This document shows, piece by piece, positions 50,597 through 61,623 of a stretch of 64,000 nt of DNA. Below the pieces are notes generated by a model. The model saw nothing but the letters and a program-made list of their open reading frames with translations, was not told where the DNA came from and did no database searches. This DNA is from Marinicella rhabdoformis (GTDB lineage: Bacteria; Pseudomonadota; Gammaproteobacteria; Xanthomonadales; Marinicellaceae), in the NCBI RefSeq assembly GCF_009671245.1, contig NZ_VTFS01000002.1:124001-188000 (forward strand), given 5' to 3'. The translations under genes were made by a program, and so were the position numbers. Numbering within the stretch: position 1 is the first letter of the stretch; each line of letters starts with the position of its first letter.

Positions 50597-53500
50597 ATGA
50601 CACGAACCGGCAAATACCATTGGGGTTTTAAACTGTGGGTCAAAGCCCGTGGTTTGATAGCCATTGCCGTTGTGTTTGTGGGTGTCCTGGTCGGATTAGC
50701 AACTCTGTTGTTGCCGTTTGAAGGCTTATATAAAAGCCGTCTCGAAAATTTTTTATCTGAACAATGGGATCTTGATGTTTCTGTGTCAGAAATTTATGGG
50801 TCTTGGAAAGGCTTTGGCCCCAGTTTTCAGCTCAAAGGGTTGGTGCTAAAGGGTAAGCAAACGGTTGAGGTGGCAGATACCAACCTGTCGTTGAATGTTT
50901 ATGAGTGGTTATATCCTGGTGGAAAAACAGGCATTAATTTAAGCATCAGTCAAGCTGATTTGGCCATGGTTCAATCAGAGAAGGGTCATAATTTAACCAT
51001 CAATAATGACAAAGATGAAGCCAAATTCACATCAATGGTCGATAATATTTTAACTACTGGTGTACTCAGTGTGAGCGAGCTTAAGTTGAATATTACTGAT
51101 GACCAAGGAAATGCTTTACTGACGGGTTTAAAGGCGGCTTTTGTATTAGAACAAGACGATCAAAATCGCGCCATGTCATTGACAGTTGGCCTTGAGGAAA
51201 AACCTGAACTTGTGGTTAAGAGTATTGGCCCCAAAAACAAACAATTAAGTAAAGATGCACAGTGGCATGTGCAATTGAGTGACCTCGATTTATCTCAGTT
51301 TAACGAATTGCAAGGTGGTGGATTTTTGCCTGCTGTTGTCTTAAATGGTGAAGCATGGTTAAAAACAAGTGGTGGTGTTATTGAGTCTGCTACCGCAGTT
51401 ATCAACTGGCAGTTGCTGTCCATGTCAGGATCATTAACTTGGGTGCATGAAGGCGGTAATCAACAATGGATCAGTCGTTTTAAATTAACAGAATTGAAAG
51501 CGGCCAATCAATCATTCACTGATATTAATGGACAATTGAACAGAGATGGTGCTTACATCACAGCAAAATCTGATAACTTCGACCTGAATTGGTTGAATCA
51601 ATTGATGTCGGCTCAGTTTTCACAATGGCCTGACTTTGAAGTGAAAGGCACTGTAGTTGAGCCGAAAGTGGTTTATGGTTTGTCAGATGCCAGTTGGCAG
51701 CAAGGTGATATGTTGTTTGAAATTGATGCTTTGACTCATGATGATTTTGCATTCTCTCAAATAGGCGGCGAAGCGAAATGGGACAAGCAAACATTAGACA
51801 TGGTGATTGAAGGCCGTGAAGGTTTTTTTGAAATGCCAGCCTTTATTCGTGATCAGTTGAAGTGGTCCACGCTGTTGTCACAAGTCAGTATTTCGCTCAA
51901 CAAGCCTCAACAGACGGTGTCAATCAATCAGTTTTGGTGTAATTGCGGTGACTTTCTTGCTGATGCACAAGGACAGTATTGGGCTGAATCACAAACAGGT
52001 GCTGATGACGCTAAAATGTTGCAGCTTCAAGCCAAAGTGGAAGCTGTTGAAGTGAGTGCTTTACACAAATATTGGCCACATCAAGTATGGAAGCCAAAAA
52101 CCATTGAATGGTTAGACCAAGGATTAAAGTCAGGACAAGTAACCACTGGCTATTTGTTTCAATTTGGACAATTGGTGCCGAAAGCTTTTGAAAGTGGATT
52201 GGCGCATTTTATTTCCCGTGCATACCTCGATGATGTTGGTGTCAAATTCAACCCCGAATGGCCGGAAGCAACAAACTTAAGTGGTGCGGCTGTTTTTACT
52301 GGTTTGGGGTTTGATGTTGATGTCACGGGTGCAAAAAGTCAAGGCATCAACATGACTTCGGCTGATGTCACCATGGCATCGTATAAGCAGGCGTATATTG
52401 ATTTGAATTTAGCGGCTGAAGCACAAGGTAATGCCTTGTTTGAGTATTTAAATCAGACACCCATCACCCAGAATGTTGGTTTGAATGAAAACATGACACT
52501 TTCAGGTAATCAACAGGTGTCATTAAAATTTGATGTCCCGCTACAAAAAGATGTGAAAGTGGTTCCTAAAGGTCGGGCAACGTTTAAAAATGCAGGGTTC
52601 AGTACTGAGCATTTGTCATTATCTCAATTAAATGGTGAGGTTAAAATTGATGGCTTTGATTTAATAATCGATGACATGAAGGCTGAGTTGTTAAAAAATG
52701 ACGTTGAAATTTCAGGTGTTATACAAACACAAACATCAGAAGGAGTGAACATAAATGTGGATTTGGTTGGCGGGTTATCTGCTGCTGAATTGCTGGCTCA
52801 ACAACAAATTGACTTACCTATTCACGGCTTGTCTGAATGGATCATAAATATCACCAATCCAGAGGCGCAGCTGCACATGGATCTTCAGTCTGATTTGGTG
52901 GGTACGGTGGTTGATCTGCCGGCGCCATTGAATAAAAAGGCAGAAAGCAGCAAGTTTTTCAAATTGAGTTGTGACCTGCCATGTAGCCAATCAGTGGTGG
53001 CTTTGAATTACGGTAATGAAATTGTCAGTCAATTATCAGCCGATGTTGGCGGATTAAATATTGAACGACTGCTATTTAAAAAGCCACTGGAAACAAGCAG
53101 CCAAGAGGAGCTTTTAGGTGGTTACATTCGTTATTTAGACATTGACAGTTGGTTGGCTCAAGTTAAACAGTGGAGCCAACTTAGTGATGAACCAGACGCA
53201 AATACAGCTGCGAAAAACCTTTGGCCTTTACCTGATAAATCATTCAGCTTGGTCGTTGAAGACATGTTGTTCATGGCCAGAAGATTTGAAGATGTGAAGC
53301 TTGATATTTTGAGGCTGTCAGATGGTTACCAGATAGACATTGACAATCAATCTATGAAAGGTCGATTGGTTGTGGCAGATGACTTAAGCACCAAGGGAGT
53401 GGTTGCTGATTTTGAGTACTTGAATTGGAAAGAAGCTCTGGTAGAAGATTTGGCTTTGTCAGCAAAGCGTGCTGAAAAATTCCCAGATTTACATATTTAT

Positions 53501-54289
53501 TCAGAGAATTTTAGTTATCTGGGTATACCTTTTGGTGAGTTGCGTTTAGAAATGAGGAATGTCATTGATGGCATGCGGGTAGAAACCATGTCCATGGTTT
53601 CAGATGTCAGTAACATTCAAATATCAGGGGACTGGGTGGCTTCGGGAGCAGGTGGCCTCGGAACATCTGATTTTTCAATTGTCATGACTTCTGAAAAGAT
53701 TGCTTCTTTTTTACAAAAAATGGAATTTGATGCACCGATCAGTAATGCACAAACATTGATTCAGTTATATGCATCTTGGCCCGGTACGCCATCGATGTTT
53801 GATTTGAAAAACATCAATGGTACATTGAACCTGAAAATGGGTGAAGGCGAAGTGTTAGATACCAAACCTGGGTTTGGACGTGTACTCGGATTATTCAGTT
53901 TGACCAATTTGCCCAGGCGTTTGTTGTTAGATTTTAAAGATGTGATGGCAGAAGGCTTGCACTTTGATAGCATGGAGGGCCGTTTTGTTTTGAATAATGG
54001 TTATGCAGAAACCGATGACTTTTTAATTAAAGCCTCAGCGGCTAATATAAAAGTCAGGGGGTTGACAGGGTTTGCGGACAAAAGCTACCTTCAAACCATC
54101 ATTGTTGAACCACAAGTTGGAAAGACTTTTCCTACCTTGGGTGCCATTGCAGGAGGTGCCGTAGGTGCTGCTGCCGGCTTTTTTGTTCAAGGTTTATTAA
54201 ATAAAAAATTAAAATCCAGTAATCGGATCAGTTATCAAGTAACTGGGACTTGGGATGCGCCCATCATTGAGGTCATAGAAGATGAATAA
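50597..54289 (+). CDS. yhdP: YhdP/TIGR02099 AsmA-like envelope protein
   Basis: A 1230-residue inner-membrane-anchored periplasmic bridge protein of the AsmA/TamB group, implicated in moving phospholipid to the outer membrane. N-terminal membrane helix (LIAIAVVFVGVLVGLATLLL, residues 16-35), then a long beta-groove region and a conserved C-terminal domain (GTLNLKMGEGEVLDTKPGFGRVLGLFS, then GAIAGGAVGAAAGFFVQGLLNKKL). Starts one base after the rng stop, the same order as in E. coli (rng-yhdP-tldD), here with an extra pqiA-like gene before tldD. Confidence 0.93.
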   Translation: MTRTGKYHWGFKLWVKARGLIAIAVVFVGVLVGLATLLLPFEGLYKSRLENFLSEQWDLDVSVSEIYGSWKGFGPSFQLKGLVLKGKQTVEVADTNLSLNVYEWLYPGGKTGINLSISQADLAMVQSEKGHNLTINNDKDEAKFTSMVDNILTTGVLSVSELKLNITDDQGNALLTGLKAAFVLEQDDQNRAMSLTVGLEEKPELVVKSIGPKNKQLSKDAQWHVQLSDLDLSQFNELQGGGFLPAVVLNGEAWLKTSGGVIESATAVINWQLLSMSGSLTWVHEGGNQQWISRFKLTELKAANQSFTDINGQLNRDGAYITAKSDNFDLNWLNQLMSAQFSQWPDFEVKGTVVEPKVVYGLSDASWQQGDMLFEIDALTHDDFAFSQIGGEAKWDKQTLDMVIEGREGFFEMPAFIRDQLKWSTLLSQVSISLNKPQQTVSINQFWCNCGDFLADAQGQYWAESQTGADDAKMLQLQAKVEAVEVSALHKYWPHQVWKPKTIEWLDQGLKSGQVTTGYLFQFGQLVPKAFESGLAHFISRAYLDDVGVKFNPEWPEATNLSGAAVFTGLGFDVDVTGAKSQGINMTSADVTMASYKQAYIDLNLAAEAQGNALFEYLNQTPITQNVGLNENMTLSGNQQVSLKFDVPLQKDVKVVPKGRATFKNAGFSTEHLSLSQLNGEVKIDGFDLIIDDMKAELLKNDVEISGVIQTQTSEGVNINVDLVGGLSAAELLAQQQIDLPIHGLSEWIINITNPEAQLHMDLQSDLVGTVVDLPAPLNKKAESSKFFKLSCDLPCSQSVVALNYGNEIVSQLSADVGGLNIERLLFKKPLETSSQEELLGGYIRYLDIDSWLAQVKQWSQLSDEPDANTAAKNLWPLPDKSFSLVVEDMLFMARRFEDVKLDILRLSDGYQIDIDNQSMKGRLVVADDLSTKGVVADFEYLNWKEALVEDLALSAKRAEKFPDLHIYSENFSYLGIPFGELRLEMRNVIDGMRVETMSMVSDVSNIQISGDWVASGAGGLGTSDFSIVMTSEKIASFLQKMEFDAPISNAQTLIQLYASWPGTPSMFDLKNINGTLNLKMGEGEVLDTKPGFGRVLGLFSLTNLPRRLLLDFKDVMAEGLHFDSMEGRFVLNNGYAETDDFLIKASAANIKVRGLTGFADKSYLQTIIVEPQVGKTFPTLGAIAGGAVGAAAGFFVQGLLNKKLKSSNRISYQVTGTWDAPIIEVIEDE

Positions 54290-55118
54290 GAAAACTATAG
54301 CCAATGGCTTTTATTTTATTTTTACCGTATTATTTTGTGCCTATTTGGCCTATCAGGCTTATGGTTATTCTGTGGCCTATGAAAACCAGATTGATTCGTT
54401 GTCACAGCAGCTTGATGCGAGTACGAATGCCAAAAGTAAAGGTAAGAAATTCTTAGAAACCATCACTTTTAATTGGTATTCAGGCTATTCAGAAGAGGTT
54501 GAAGCACTCGAAGCGAGCAAGGAAGTCAGTGAACGCATGGATTGGCAAGCTCAAAAACACACCAAGTTATTTGTGGCTGTTTTGGTTTTGATGCTGATAT
54601 TACATATTTTTATTAAAAGTTTATGGTCATTATGGGCTTTATTACTGGTAACATCCCTGGCTTTGGTGACAGGTTGGTTTGCACCTATTTTGGCCATTGT
54701 TGCCTACCAAGATTTGCCTGTGTTAGGACAAACAGTGTTCCAGTTTGAGTCTAAAAGCATCGTTTCGGCTTTACATAAATTGTATGAATCTGGTCAAAAT
54801 GGTGTGGCTTTGGTCATCTTTTTGTTTACCATGGTTGTACCGGTGTTGAAAACGATACTTAAAGCGGTGTTGCTATTCAGCCAAAACTTACATTTTTCGA
54901 AGAAAAGCATAAGCATACTGAAGGCCATAGGAAAATGGTCCATGTTAGATGTGTTTGTGATAGCCATTTTGGTTACATATTTTTCTACCAAGTCTGGAGG
55001 GGCGACAGATGCTACTTTACAGATTGGTGTTTACTTTTTTGTGGCTTATGTAATAGCCTCAATGATTTTAACTTCTCTTATTAATGGACATACGAATGAC
55101 AAATTCTCAAGTCAGTGA
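54282..55118 (+). CDS. PqiA-like (paraquat-inducible protein A family) membrane protein
   Basis: A 278-residue membrane protein with four or five hydrophobic segments. The conserved [23 protein letters not shown] near residue 220 is the PqiA signature. It lacks the Cys-rich zinc ribbon of E. coli PqiA and has a longer N-terminal extracytoplasmic loop (about 25-90). It overlaps yhdP by eight bases and tldD by 23. With YhdP next door, a role in envelope lipid transport is plausible. Confidence 0.82.
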   Translation: MNKKTIANGFYFIFTVLFCAYLAYQAYGYSVAYENQIDSLSQQLDASTNAKSKGKKFLETITFNWYSGYSEEVEALEASKEVSERMDWQAQKHTKLFVAVLVLMLILHIFIKSLWSLWALLLVTSLALVTGWFAPILAIVAYQDLPVLGQTVFQFESKSIVSALHKLYESGQNGVALVIFLFTMVVPVLKTILKAVLLFSQNLHFSKKSISILKAIGKWSMLDVFVIAILVTYFSTKSGGATDATLQIGVYFFVAYVIASMILTSLINGHTNDKFSSQ

Positions 55119-56535
55119 TTATTTTTTAAACGACAACGGTTTGGCCGTTTCTGATTTAGAAACTTTATTGGCTCAGGCCATGCAAACGGGCGGCGATTTT
55201 GCCGACTTGTATTTTCAGTCTTCCAGGTTGGAATCTTGGGTTTTAGAAAATCAACAAGTTAAATCAGGCAGCCACAGCATTGATAGGGGTGTTGGTGTGC
55301 GAGTTAATGAAGGCGAAAAGACTGGCTTTGCTTATACCGATGCTTTGAACTTAAAAGACATTTCATCTGCTGTGACCACGGCTCGCAGTATTGCCAGGGC
55401 GCAGGCAGATGTTGCAGGTGTTAATTTAAAGTTCAATGACAAGAGCGGTTTATACACCCCAGAAGATGTATTAACGGGTACAGAAAATCAGGCCATTATA
55501 ACGTTGTTGAATGAGATGGATGTTTTGGCTCGGAAGCAAGATGTGAGGGTCAAAAAAGTGATATGTTCACTGGTGACTTCTCAAGAACAAGTGCTTGTTG
55601 CTGCCAGTGATGGCACGTTGGCGACTGATATCAGACCGATGGTTAAGTTGAGCATCCAAGTGATCGTCTCTGATGACAAAGGTCGTATGGAAGTTGGTTT
55701 TGCCGGTGGTGGTGGGCGTGTTTTGTTGTCTAAAGTTTTTGAGGCGGGTTTTGCTGAAACATTTGTTGTCCAAGCGGTTAAATCTGCTTTGATAAATTTA
55801 GAAGCAGTGGCAGCACCTGCTGGTGAGATGCCTGTGGTGTTGGCTTCTGGTTGGCCTGGTGTTTTATTACATGAGGCTGTTGGTCACGGTTTAGAAGGAG
55901 ACTTTAACCGCAAAGGTTCATCTGCTTTTTCAGGGCGGGTGGGGGAGCAAGTGACTTCATCTGCTTGTACCATTGTAGACAGCGGCATCTTGCCTGATCG
56001 ACGCGGGTCCTTGTCTGTTGATGACGAAGGAACGCTTTCACAAGAAAATGTATTGATTGAAAATGGTGTTCTGAAAGGCTATATGCAAGATAAATTGAAT
56101 GCCCGCTTGATGGGTGTTAAACCAACGGGTAATGGCAGGCGTGAATCATTTGCTCATTTGCCCATGCCTCGAATGACTAACACATATATGCTGGCAGGTG
56201 AATATGAACCTGATGAAATCATATCTTCAGTTGAAAAAGGGCTGTACGCGGTTAATTTTTCTGGTGGTCAGGTAGACATCACCAATGGTAAATTTGTTTT
56301 TTCTGCATCAGAAGCTTATTTAATAGAAAATGGTAAAGTTACCAGACCAGTCAAAGGCGCTACGCTGATTGGAGATGGTCCTGCAGCCATGCAACAAGTC
56401 AGTATGGTCGGTAATGATTTGGCATTTGATCAAGGTCTGGGCGTGTGTGGTAAAGATGGCCAGAGTGTTCCTGTGGGCATTGGTCAACCCAGCTTAAAGA
56501 TAGATAAATTGACGGTAGGTGGAACTCAAGTTTAA
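55096..56535 (+). CDS. tldD: Metalloprotease TldD
   Basis: A 479-residue subunit of the TldD/TldE zinc protease, which cleaves unfolded or modified peptides such as microcin B17 precursor and CcdA. Zinc motif [18 protein letters not shown] near residue 258, plus [20 protein letters not shown] start at ATG 55096 (GGA seven bases ahead); ATG 55084 would add four residues. No tldE is in the window. TldD/E processes some RiPPs, but nothing ties it to the borosin locus here. Confidence 0.95.
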   Translation: MTNSQVSDYFLNDNGLAVSDLETLLAQAMQTGGDFADLYFQSSRLESWVLENQQVKSGSHSIDRGVGVRVNEGEKTGFAYTDALNLKDISSAVTTARSIARAQADVAGVNLKFNDKSGLYTPEDVLTGTENQAIITLLNEMDVLARKQDVRVKKVICSLVTSQEQVLVAASDGTLATDIRPMVKLSIQVIVSDDKGRMEVGFAGGGGRVLLSKVFEAGFAETFVVQAVKSALINLEAVAAPAGEMPVVLASGWPGVLLHEAVGHGLEGDFNRKGSSAFSGRVGEQVTSSACTIVDSGILPDRRGSLSVDDEGTLSQENVLIENGVLKGYMQDKLNARLMGVKPTGNGRRESFAHLPMPRMTNTYMLAGEYEPDEIISSVEKGLYAVNFSGGQVDITNGKFVFSASEAYLIENGKVTRPVKGATLIGDGPAAMQQVSMVGNDLAFDQGLGVCGKDGQSVPVGIGQPSLKIDKLTVGGTQV

Positions 56536-56550
56536 AGGATTTCATCTGTA

Positions 56551-58089
56551 TTATGCAGAGTGCCGCTGTCGTAAGCTTTCATGAACAATGACTTTGTTAG
56601 ATGATTTAGAATGGTAACAAGCTTGATCTGCATGGTTGATTAATTCATTGATTGATGTGTCATTGTGTGACAAGCCTGAAATACCAATGCTTACACCCAC
56701 ATTAAAAATATTGTCTTGGTGAGTGAATGGTTTACTGCCAACACTGTCCTTGATGTTCTTGGCAATGACAATGGCCCTTTGTAATGTTGTATTTTCTAAA
56801 AATACAGCAAACTCATCGCCGCCCATGCGAGCTAAAGGGTCGTCTTTTCTAAGCTGTCTTTTAATTCTTGAGGAAACATTTTCTAAAATTCGGTCACCAA
56901 TTTGGTGGCCGGCCTGGTCATTGACAGCTTTAAAATTGTTTAAATCCATGTACAGTAAATAGCCGTTGGTCTGATTTTGAAGTGCTATGGTTAAGTGCTT
57001 TTCAAATGCAAATTTATTCAGTAATCCAGTTAAGTAATCTTTGTGTGCTAACTTTTTAAGCGCAGAGTTTTGGGCTTTTTCCTTTGAAATGTCGTTGATG
57101 GCGGCAACAAAATACAGCGGTGTTCCTGAATAATTATGAATCAAAGTGGTGTGTGCTTTATAAAAACTGTCTTGGTTTTTAGATTCACTGAATTTAAATT
57201 CAAAATCTTGGTGTTTTCTGTTGTTTTTTATAGAAATTAAGCGACCATGGTTGCCCTGGTTTCTAAGAATTTCAAAAAAATTTAAACCTTTAATGGCATT
57301 GTGGTTACCGTTAATAAGTCGTAAAAACTGTGGGTTGGCATGAATCAGGTCTCCATTCAATTTAAATTGAACATAAGCAAGTTGGCTTTTATTGAAAGTG
57401 GCTTGATATAACTCATCATTTTCCGTGATTTTGTTCATTGTTTTTTTAAAAAAAACAAAAATAACAGTTCCTAATAAGCAAAAGATTATAGCAGTGATGG
57501 CTGATAAGGCCGTGTCAGTTTGTTTGGCTAAATTGATGAAGGCCTGTTCAAAATCCTTTTCAGCTTTTAGCATATTTTGTTGGGTGCTGTTGATGTTATT
57601 GAGTATCGAGGTTTTAATCGCGGGGTTTGATTCTGATGAATAATCATGGACGAGCTGTTCTAGTTTAACGACCAAGATGTTGGCATTGTCCCAAATGGCA
57701 AATGCTTTTTGGCTTTGATTTAGCCATGAAAAATAACGGGATAGGTAGACGATTTTGTCTGTGTTGTAACTGTCTGCACCAATGGCAGTTAAGGTGGACT
57801 TGGCTTGATCAAAGGCTTTGTTATCTAAATGTTTTTTCGCTGTGATCATGCCTTTATTAAATGACAAATGGCGATTGAATTCTTCTAAATGAATATCGTC
57901 TTTTGTGTGCTGAAAGCTGATGAAAGACTGGAATGCACTTCTTTGTGCTTTGGCCCAATTGCCTTCTTCGTCCACGAACGCCCTCATGGCTGACTGAATA
58001 CTTGAAACCTGAATGTTGACAGCAATGGCGGCCAGTACCAAAAGCAATACAGCAAAAAAAACACCTTTAACTTGCTTCGAATGGTTCAT
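56551..58089 (-). CDS. Membrane sensor diguanylate cyclase (PAS-GGDEF) with I-site
   Basis: A 512-residue protein: membrane helix (GVFFAVLLLVLAAIAVNIQV), periplasmic four-helix-like sensor (about 30-190), second helix (ALSAITAIIFCLLGTVIFVFF), PAS domain (about 225-340) and GGDEF domain with MGGDEF. An inhibitory RKDD lies exactly five residues before the GGDEF, so product inhibition is expected. Paralogue of the 58203-59744 gene. Convergent with tldD with a 15-base gap. Confidence 0.9.
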   Translation of the reverse strand: MNHSKQVKGVFFAVLLLVLAAIAVNIQVSSIQSAMRAFVDEEGNWAKAQRSAFQSFISFQHTKDDIHLEEFNRHLSFNKGMITAKKHLDNKAFDQAKSTLTAIGADSYNTDKIVYLSRYFSWLNQSQKAFAIWDNANILVVKLEQLVHDYSSESNPAIKTSILNNINSTQQNMLKAEKDFEQAFINLAKQTDTALSAITAIIFCLLGTVIFVFFKKTMNKITENDELYQATFNKSQLAYVQFKLNGDLIHANPQFLRLINGNHNAIKGLNFFEILRNQGNHGRLISIKNNRKHQDFEFKFSESKNQDSFYKAHTTLIHNYSGTPLYFVAAINDISKEKAQNSALKKLAHKDYLTGLLNKFAFEKHLTIALQNQTNGYLLYMDLNNFKAVNDQAGHQIGDRILENVSSRIKRQLRKDDPLARMGGDEFAVFLENTTLQRAIVIAKNIKDSVGSKPFTHQDNIFNVGVSIGISGLSHNDTSINELINHADQACYHSKSSNKVIVHESLRQRHSA

Positions 58090-58202
58090 GAATCGTCTCT
58101 TTATTGGCTTACAATCCCTTATAAGTCATTTTATAAAGGCAAGGATTTTAATCTAAATGTTGAATTTTGATTGTGATTTAAATCACATTATTGATTGTAT
58201 TA

Positions 58203-59744
58203 CTAGGCTTTTCTTTGGGATTTAGATTCGTAGGCTGCAGTATCTGCTTGTAACATCAATTGTTTGCTGCTCAGTGTGCTGTTATCCGTAGCTGCCAAGC
58301 CAATGCTGATCCCGATATGAAAAGATTGGTCTTGGTAGGTGATTAAATGCTGTTCAATCGATTTGGTGATACCTGTTTTTATTTTCTCTGCAACTTGTAA
58401 ATTGATGTTGCTTACAAAGGCAGCAAATTCATCGCCACCGATTCTGGCAACCATGTCGTCTTTCTTGAAACTCAAACGCAAAACTTGAGCCACTTCTGTC
58501 AATGCCTGATCGCCTGCTGCATGGCCCGCTGTGTCATTAATGACTTTAAATTTATCTAAGTCCATATAAAACAGCACGCCAGTTTGTCCTTCTTTTACTG
58601 CATTTGACAAGTGGTTTTCGAATGCAAATTTATTAGATAACCCCGTTAAATAATCATGGTGTGCCATTTGTTTTAACTGTTCATTCATGGCATGGAGTTC
58701 ACTGATGTCTTCAATCATGGCTATGTGATATAACGCCAAGTTTTGTTGGTTGAATATTTTAGTGATGGTGGCTTTCAACCACAAAAGCATTCCTTTCCTG
58801 CTTTTGATTTTAAAATGATAGCTGAATGTTGGTTCATCTGGGCTGAGTGTGTTAAGAATGTCAATATTTTGAGGTTGGTGGTTATCGTGATTCTCAAGTA
58901 TGTCTTTGACATTTCGGTTTTTCATGTCTTTTGTGGTTACCGAAAACATGTCACAAAATGTTTGATTCATTCTCTGAATTTTTCCGTTTAAACTTAATTG
59001 AATGATACCCACATTGGCATGGTGGAACGTGGCATGATAAAGGGCGTCACGTTCATGAAAAGCATTGAGTGCTCTTTTAATGCCTAAATACAACATCAGC
59101 CCCAATAGGATGTAAATGATGGCAGTAAGCCTGAATGTCATTTGACCTATCCATGTAGTGACCTGCCTTACTGCATTTTCTAATGAACTTTCTATTGGGC
59201 GTGCTTGGTTATAGGACTTTTCAACTTTAGACTTATGAATCTCTATGATATGTTTGGGAGCTTTATTGGTGATGGCCTGTTGCGTTAATTGGGCTACAGA
59301 ATGAAATTCATAAATCTTTTGATTGGCCAGTTTCCAGTTATAAAGCAGCTGTTTTACTTGGGGTATGTTGTAAAAAAAGCGGTACAAAAACGACATGTCT
59401 GACATGTTGTTAGGGTGGATGCTGGTGTGCTGTAAACTTGATATGCCTTTTTTATACTCACCTTGCTCGAATGCGATCAAGCTCTGTCTGATGTCTAAGC
59501 AAATTTTGATGTGATCCTCAAATTTTTTGAAATCAGATTTATTATGAGAGTCAAAATAGTCGTCAAGGGCATATTTTGCTTTGGTGTGTGCCAATGTCCA
59601 ATGGCTATTGGAACTGACAAATGCCTCAACGCCAGCATGGGTTTTTATGATCATAAAAGTGATGAAGCTGATACAAAACACTGCAAACATAATCCACAGC
59701 ATGATTTGCATTAAACTTTTATATATTGAGGCTCTGGGTTCCAA
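58203..59744 (-). CDS. Membrane sensor diguanylate cyclase (PAS-GGDEF), I-site degenerate
   Basis: A 513-residue protein with the same layout as the 56551-58089 gene: helix (IMLWIMFAVFCISFITFMII), helical periplasmic sensor, helix (LTAIIYILLGLMLYLGI), PAS (HANVGIIQLSLNGKIQRMNQTF) and GGDEF with IGGDEF. The I-site position reads KKDD, lacking the arginine, so feedback control probably differs from its twin. About 110 bases separate the tandem pair. Confidence 0.9.
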   Translation of the reverse strand: MEPRASIYKSLMQIMLWIMFAVFCISFITFMIIKTHAGVEAFVSSNSHWTLAHTKAKYALDDYFDSHNKSDFKKFEDHIKICLDIRQSLIAFEQGEYKKGISSLQHTSIHPNNMSDMSFLYRFFYNIPQVKQLLYNWKLANQKIYEFHSVAQLTQQAITNKAPKHIIEIHKSKVEKSYNQARPIESSLENAVRQVTTWIGQMTFRLTAIIYILLGLMLYLGIKRALNAFHERDALYHATFHHANVGIIQLSLNGKIQRMNQTFCDMFSVTTKDMKNRNVKDILENHDNHQPQNIDILNTLSPDEPTFSYHFKIKSRKGMLLWLKATITKIFNQQNLALYHIAMIEDISELHAMNEQLKQMAHHDYLTGLSNKFAFENHLSNAVKEGQTGVLFYMDLDKFKVINDTAGHAAGDQALTEVAQVLRLSFKKDDMVARIGGDEFAAFVSNINLQVAEKIKTGITKSIEQHLITYQDQSFHIGISIGLAATDNSTLSSKQLMLQADTAAYESKSQRKA

Positions 59745-59799
59745 TTTTTATTGTTCTGATTTTTTAATTAGTATAGTGATTTTGCACACAAATTGAAAC

Positions 59800-61623
59800 T
59801 TATTGTTTGGCTGGGTGTAGGAACTCATATATTTTTAATGCAACATTTTCACTGATGCCATTGATTTTTGTTATGTCTTCTAAGCTGGATTTTTTTAACC
59901 CTTGCATACCGCCAAAATGTTTTAATATCGTGTCCCTTCTTTTTTGTCCAATGCCAGGGATGTTTTCCAAAGCCGATGTTTGACGTGACTTTTTAAACGC
60001 TTTTCTGTGGTTGGTTATGGCAAAGCGGTGTGCTTCATCTCTGATGTATTGAATCATGAGTGACAACAGTCCATGTTTCTCAGGTTTGATGAATTGACTG
60101 CTTTCAGGTAAATACAGGCGTTCTTCTCCAGCCGTGCGGTTGTCATCTTTAGTGACGCCCAATACTGAAATGGCAGTGATGTTTTGTTCAGCTAATATGG
60201 TTAAAGCTTGGTTAACTTGCCCTTTGCCGCCATCGATTAAAAAAATGTCTGGAAAACCTAATTGGTGTTTATCAATTGAAGCGAGTCTTTTTTCAATCAC
60301 TTGTCTCATGGCTGCATAATCATCACCACCTGTGATGTTCTCAATGATGTATTGGCGATATGCCTTTTTATCTGCACCTTCATCATTAAACACGACACAT
60401 GACGCTCGGGTGTGTTCACCCATTTGATGGCTGATATCGAAACACTCTACCCTTTTGGGAGCTTGTGATAGTCCCACTTCATTTACCCAGGTTTGCCATT
60501 TGTTTTGCCATGTGGCAAATTTATTGGCTTTGATAGCCAATGCATTGCGGCAGTTTTCCTCGGCCAATTGTAACAGTTGGCGCTTGGCGCCTCGTGGTCT
60601 GGTGATGATGGAAACCTTTTGGTCCAACAATTCACTTAACGTCTGTTGAAGTTCGCTTTGGTTTTCCGGCTCTAGATTACAAATCAGTTGTGACGCCATG
60701 TTTTTGTTTTCCACATACAAACTGATAAAAGCAGCCAGAAAACTGTTCAGTGGTGTCTCCTTGGGTGTGCTGGGTATATGATTTCGATAGCCTAACAGCT
60801 GCCCGTTGCGAACAGTAGCTACGGTAACCATGTACACACCCGCTTGTTGTGCTGCGACCATCACGTCTACATTCAGTTGCAGGTCATTTTCTACAAACTG
60901 TTTTGATTGAATTAATCGAATGGCTTGAATTTGATCACGAAACTCACCGGCTTGTTCGTAACGCTGTGCCTCTGCCGCCTGTTCCATTCTTGATATCAAT
61001 TCTTTCACGACTTGATTAGAATGACCTTGGATAAAATCAAAACTGTACTTTAATTGTTTTTTATAGTCTTCTTTGCTGACCAGGCCAACACATGGTGCAG
61101 TACAGCGGTTAATTTGGTGTTGTAAACAGGGGCGTGAACGGTTTTCAAAAGTGCTGTTGTTGCATTGCCTGACTTTAAAGGTTTTTTGGAGAAAGTGTAG
61201 GGTTTGACGAACGGATTGGGCGCTGGGGTAAGGGCCAAAGTACCTGCCTTTGGCTTTTTTACTGCCACGCCTGAATTCTATTCTGGGAAAACTATCTTCA
61301 CCTATTGATGCATAGATGTAAGGGTAACTTTTACCGTCTTTAAGTAATACATTGTATTTTGGTGTATGTTTTTTAATCAGTTGATTTTCTAAAATCAGGG
61401 CTTCAGATTCAGATCGTGTCAAATGGTGCCGCATGTTGGCAATAGATTGCACCAGTTTCATTGTTTTGTTATCTTTGGCTTTACCATTAAAGTAACTGGC
61501 CACTCGACTTTTCAACGACCTAGCTTTACCCACATAAATAATTTCACCGTTAATATCTAACATTTGATAAATGCCAGGTGCTTGGGGTAGGTCCTTGATA
61601 TATGACTTGGCGTCAAACGTCAT
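59800..61623 (-). CDS. uvrC: Excinuclease ABC subunit C
   Basis: A 607-residue nucleotide-excision-repair nuclease making both incisions at damage. GIY-YIG domain at the N-terminus (PGIYQMLDINGEIIYVGKA), Cys-rich RPCLQHQINRCTAPC, UVR motif, RNase H-like domain (ECFDISHQMGEHTRAS, LIDGGKGQVNQA) and C-terminal HhH (ALENIPGIGQKRRDTILKHFGG). ATG 61623 overlaps the kdkA stop (ATGA), which fixes the start; the frame stays open further upstream. Confidence 0.97.
   Translation of the reverse strand: MTFDAKSYIKDLPQAPGIYQMLDINGEIIYVGKARSLKSRVASYFNGKAKDNKTMKLVQSIANMRHHLTRSESEALILENQLIKKHTPKYNVLLKDGKSYPYIYASIGEDSFPRIEFRRGSKKAKGRYFGPYPSAQSVRQTLHFLQKTFKVRQCNNSTFENRSRPCLQHQINRCTAPCVGLVSKEDYKKQLKYSFDFIQGHSNQVVKELISRMEQAAEAQRYEQAGEFRDQIQAIRLIQSKQFVENDLQLNVDVMVAAQQAGVYMVTVATVRNGQLLGYRNHIPSTPKETPLNSFLAAFISLYVENKNMASQLICNLEPENQSELQQTLSELLDQKVSIITRPRGAKRQLLQLAEENCRNALAIKANKFATWQNKWQTWVNEVGLSQAPKRVECFDISHQMGEHTRASCVVFNDEGADKKAYRQYIIENITGGDDYAAMRQVIEKRLASIDKHQLGFPDIFLIDGGKGQVNQALTILAEQNITAISVLGVTKDDNRTAGEERLYLPESSQFIKPEKHGLLSLMIQYIRDEAHRFAITNHRKAFKKSRQTSALENIPGIGQKRRDTILKHFGGMQGLKKSSLEDITKINGISENVALKIYEFLHPAKQ

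Noticed and set aside
55096-56535. TldD as the borosin leader protease
   Set aside because: TldD is a widespread housekeeping gene here, in its normal rng-yhdP-tldD neighbourhood 15 kb away, with no tldE seen.
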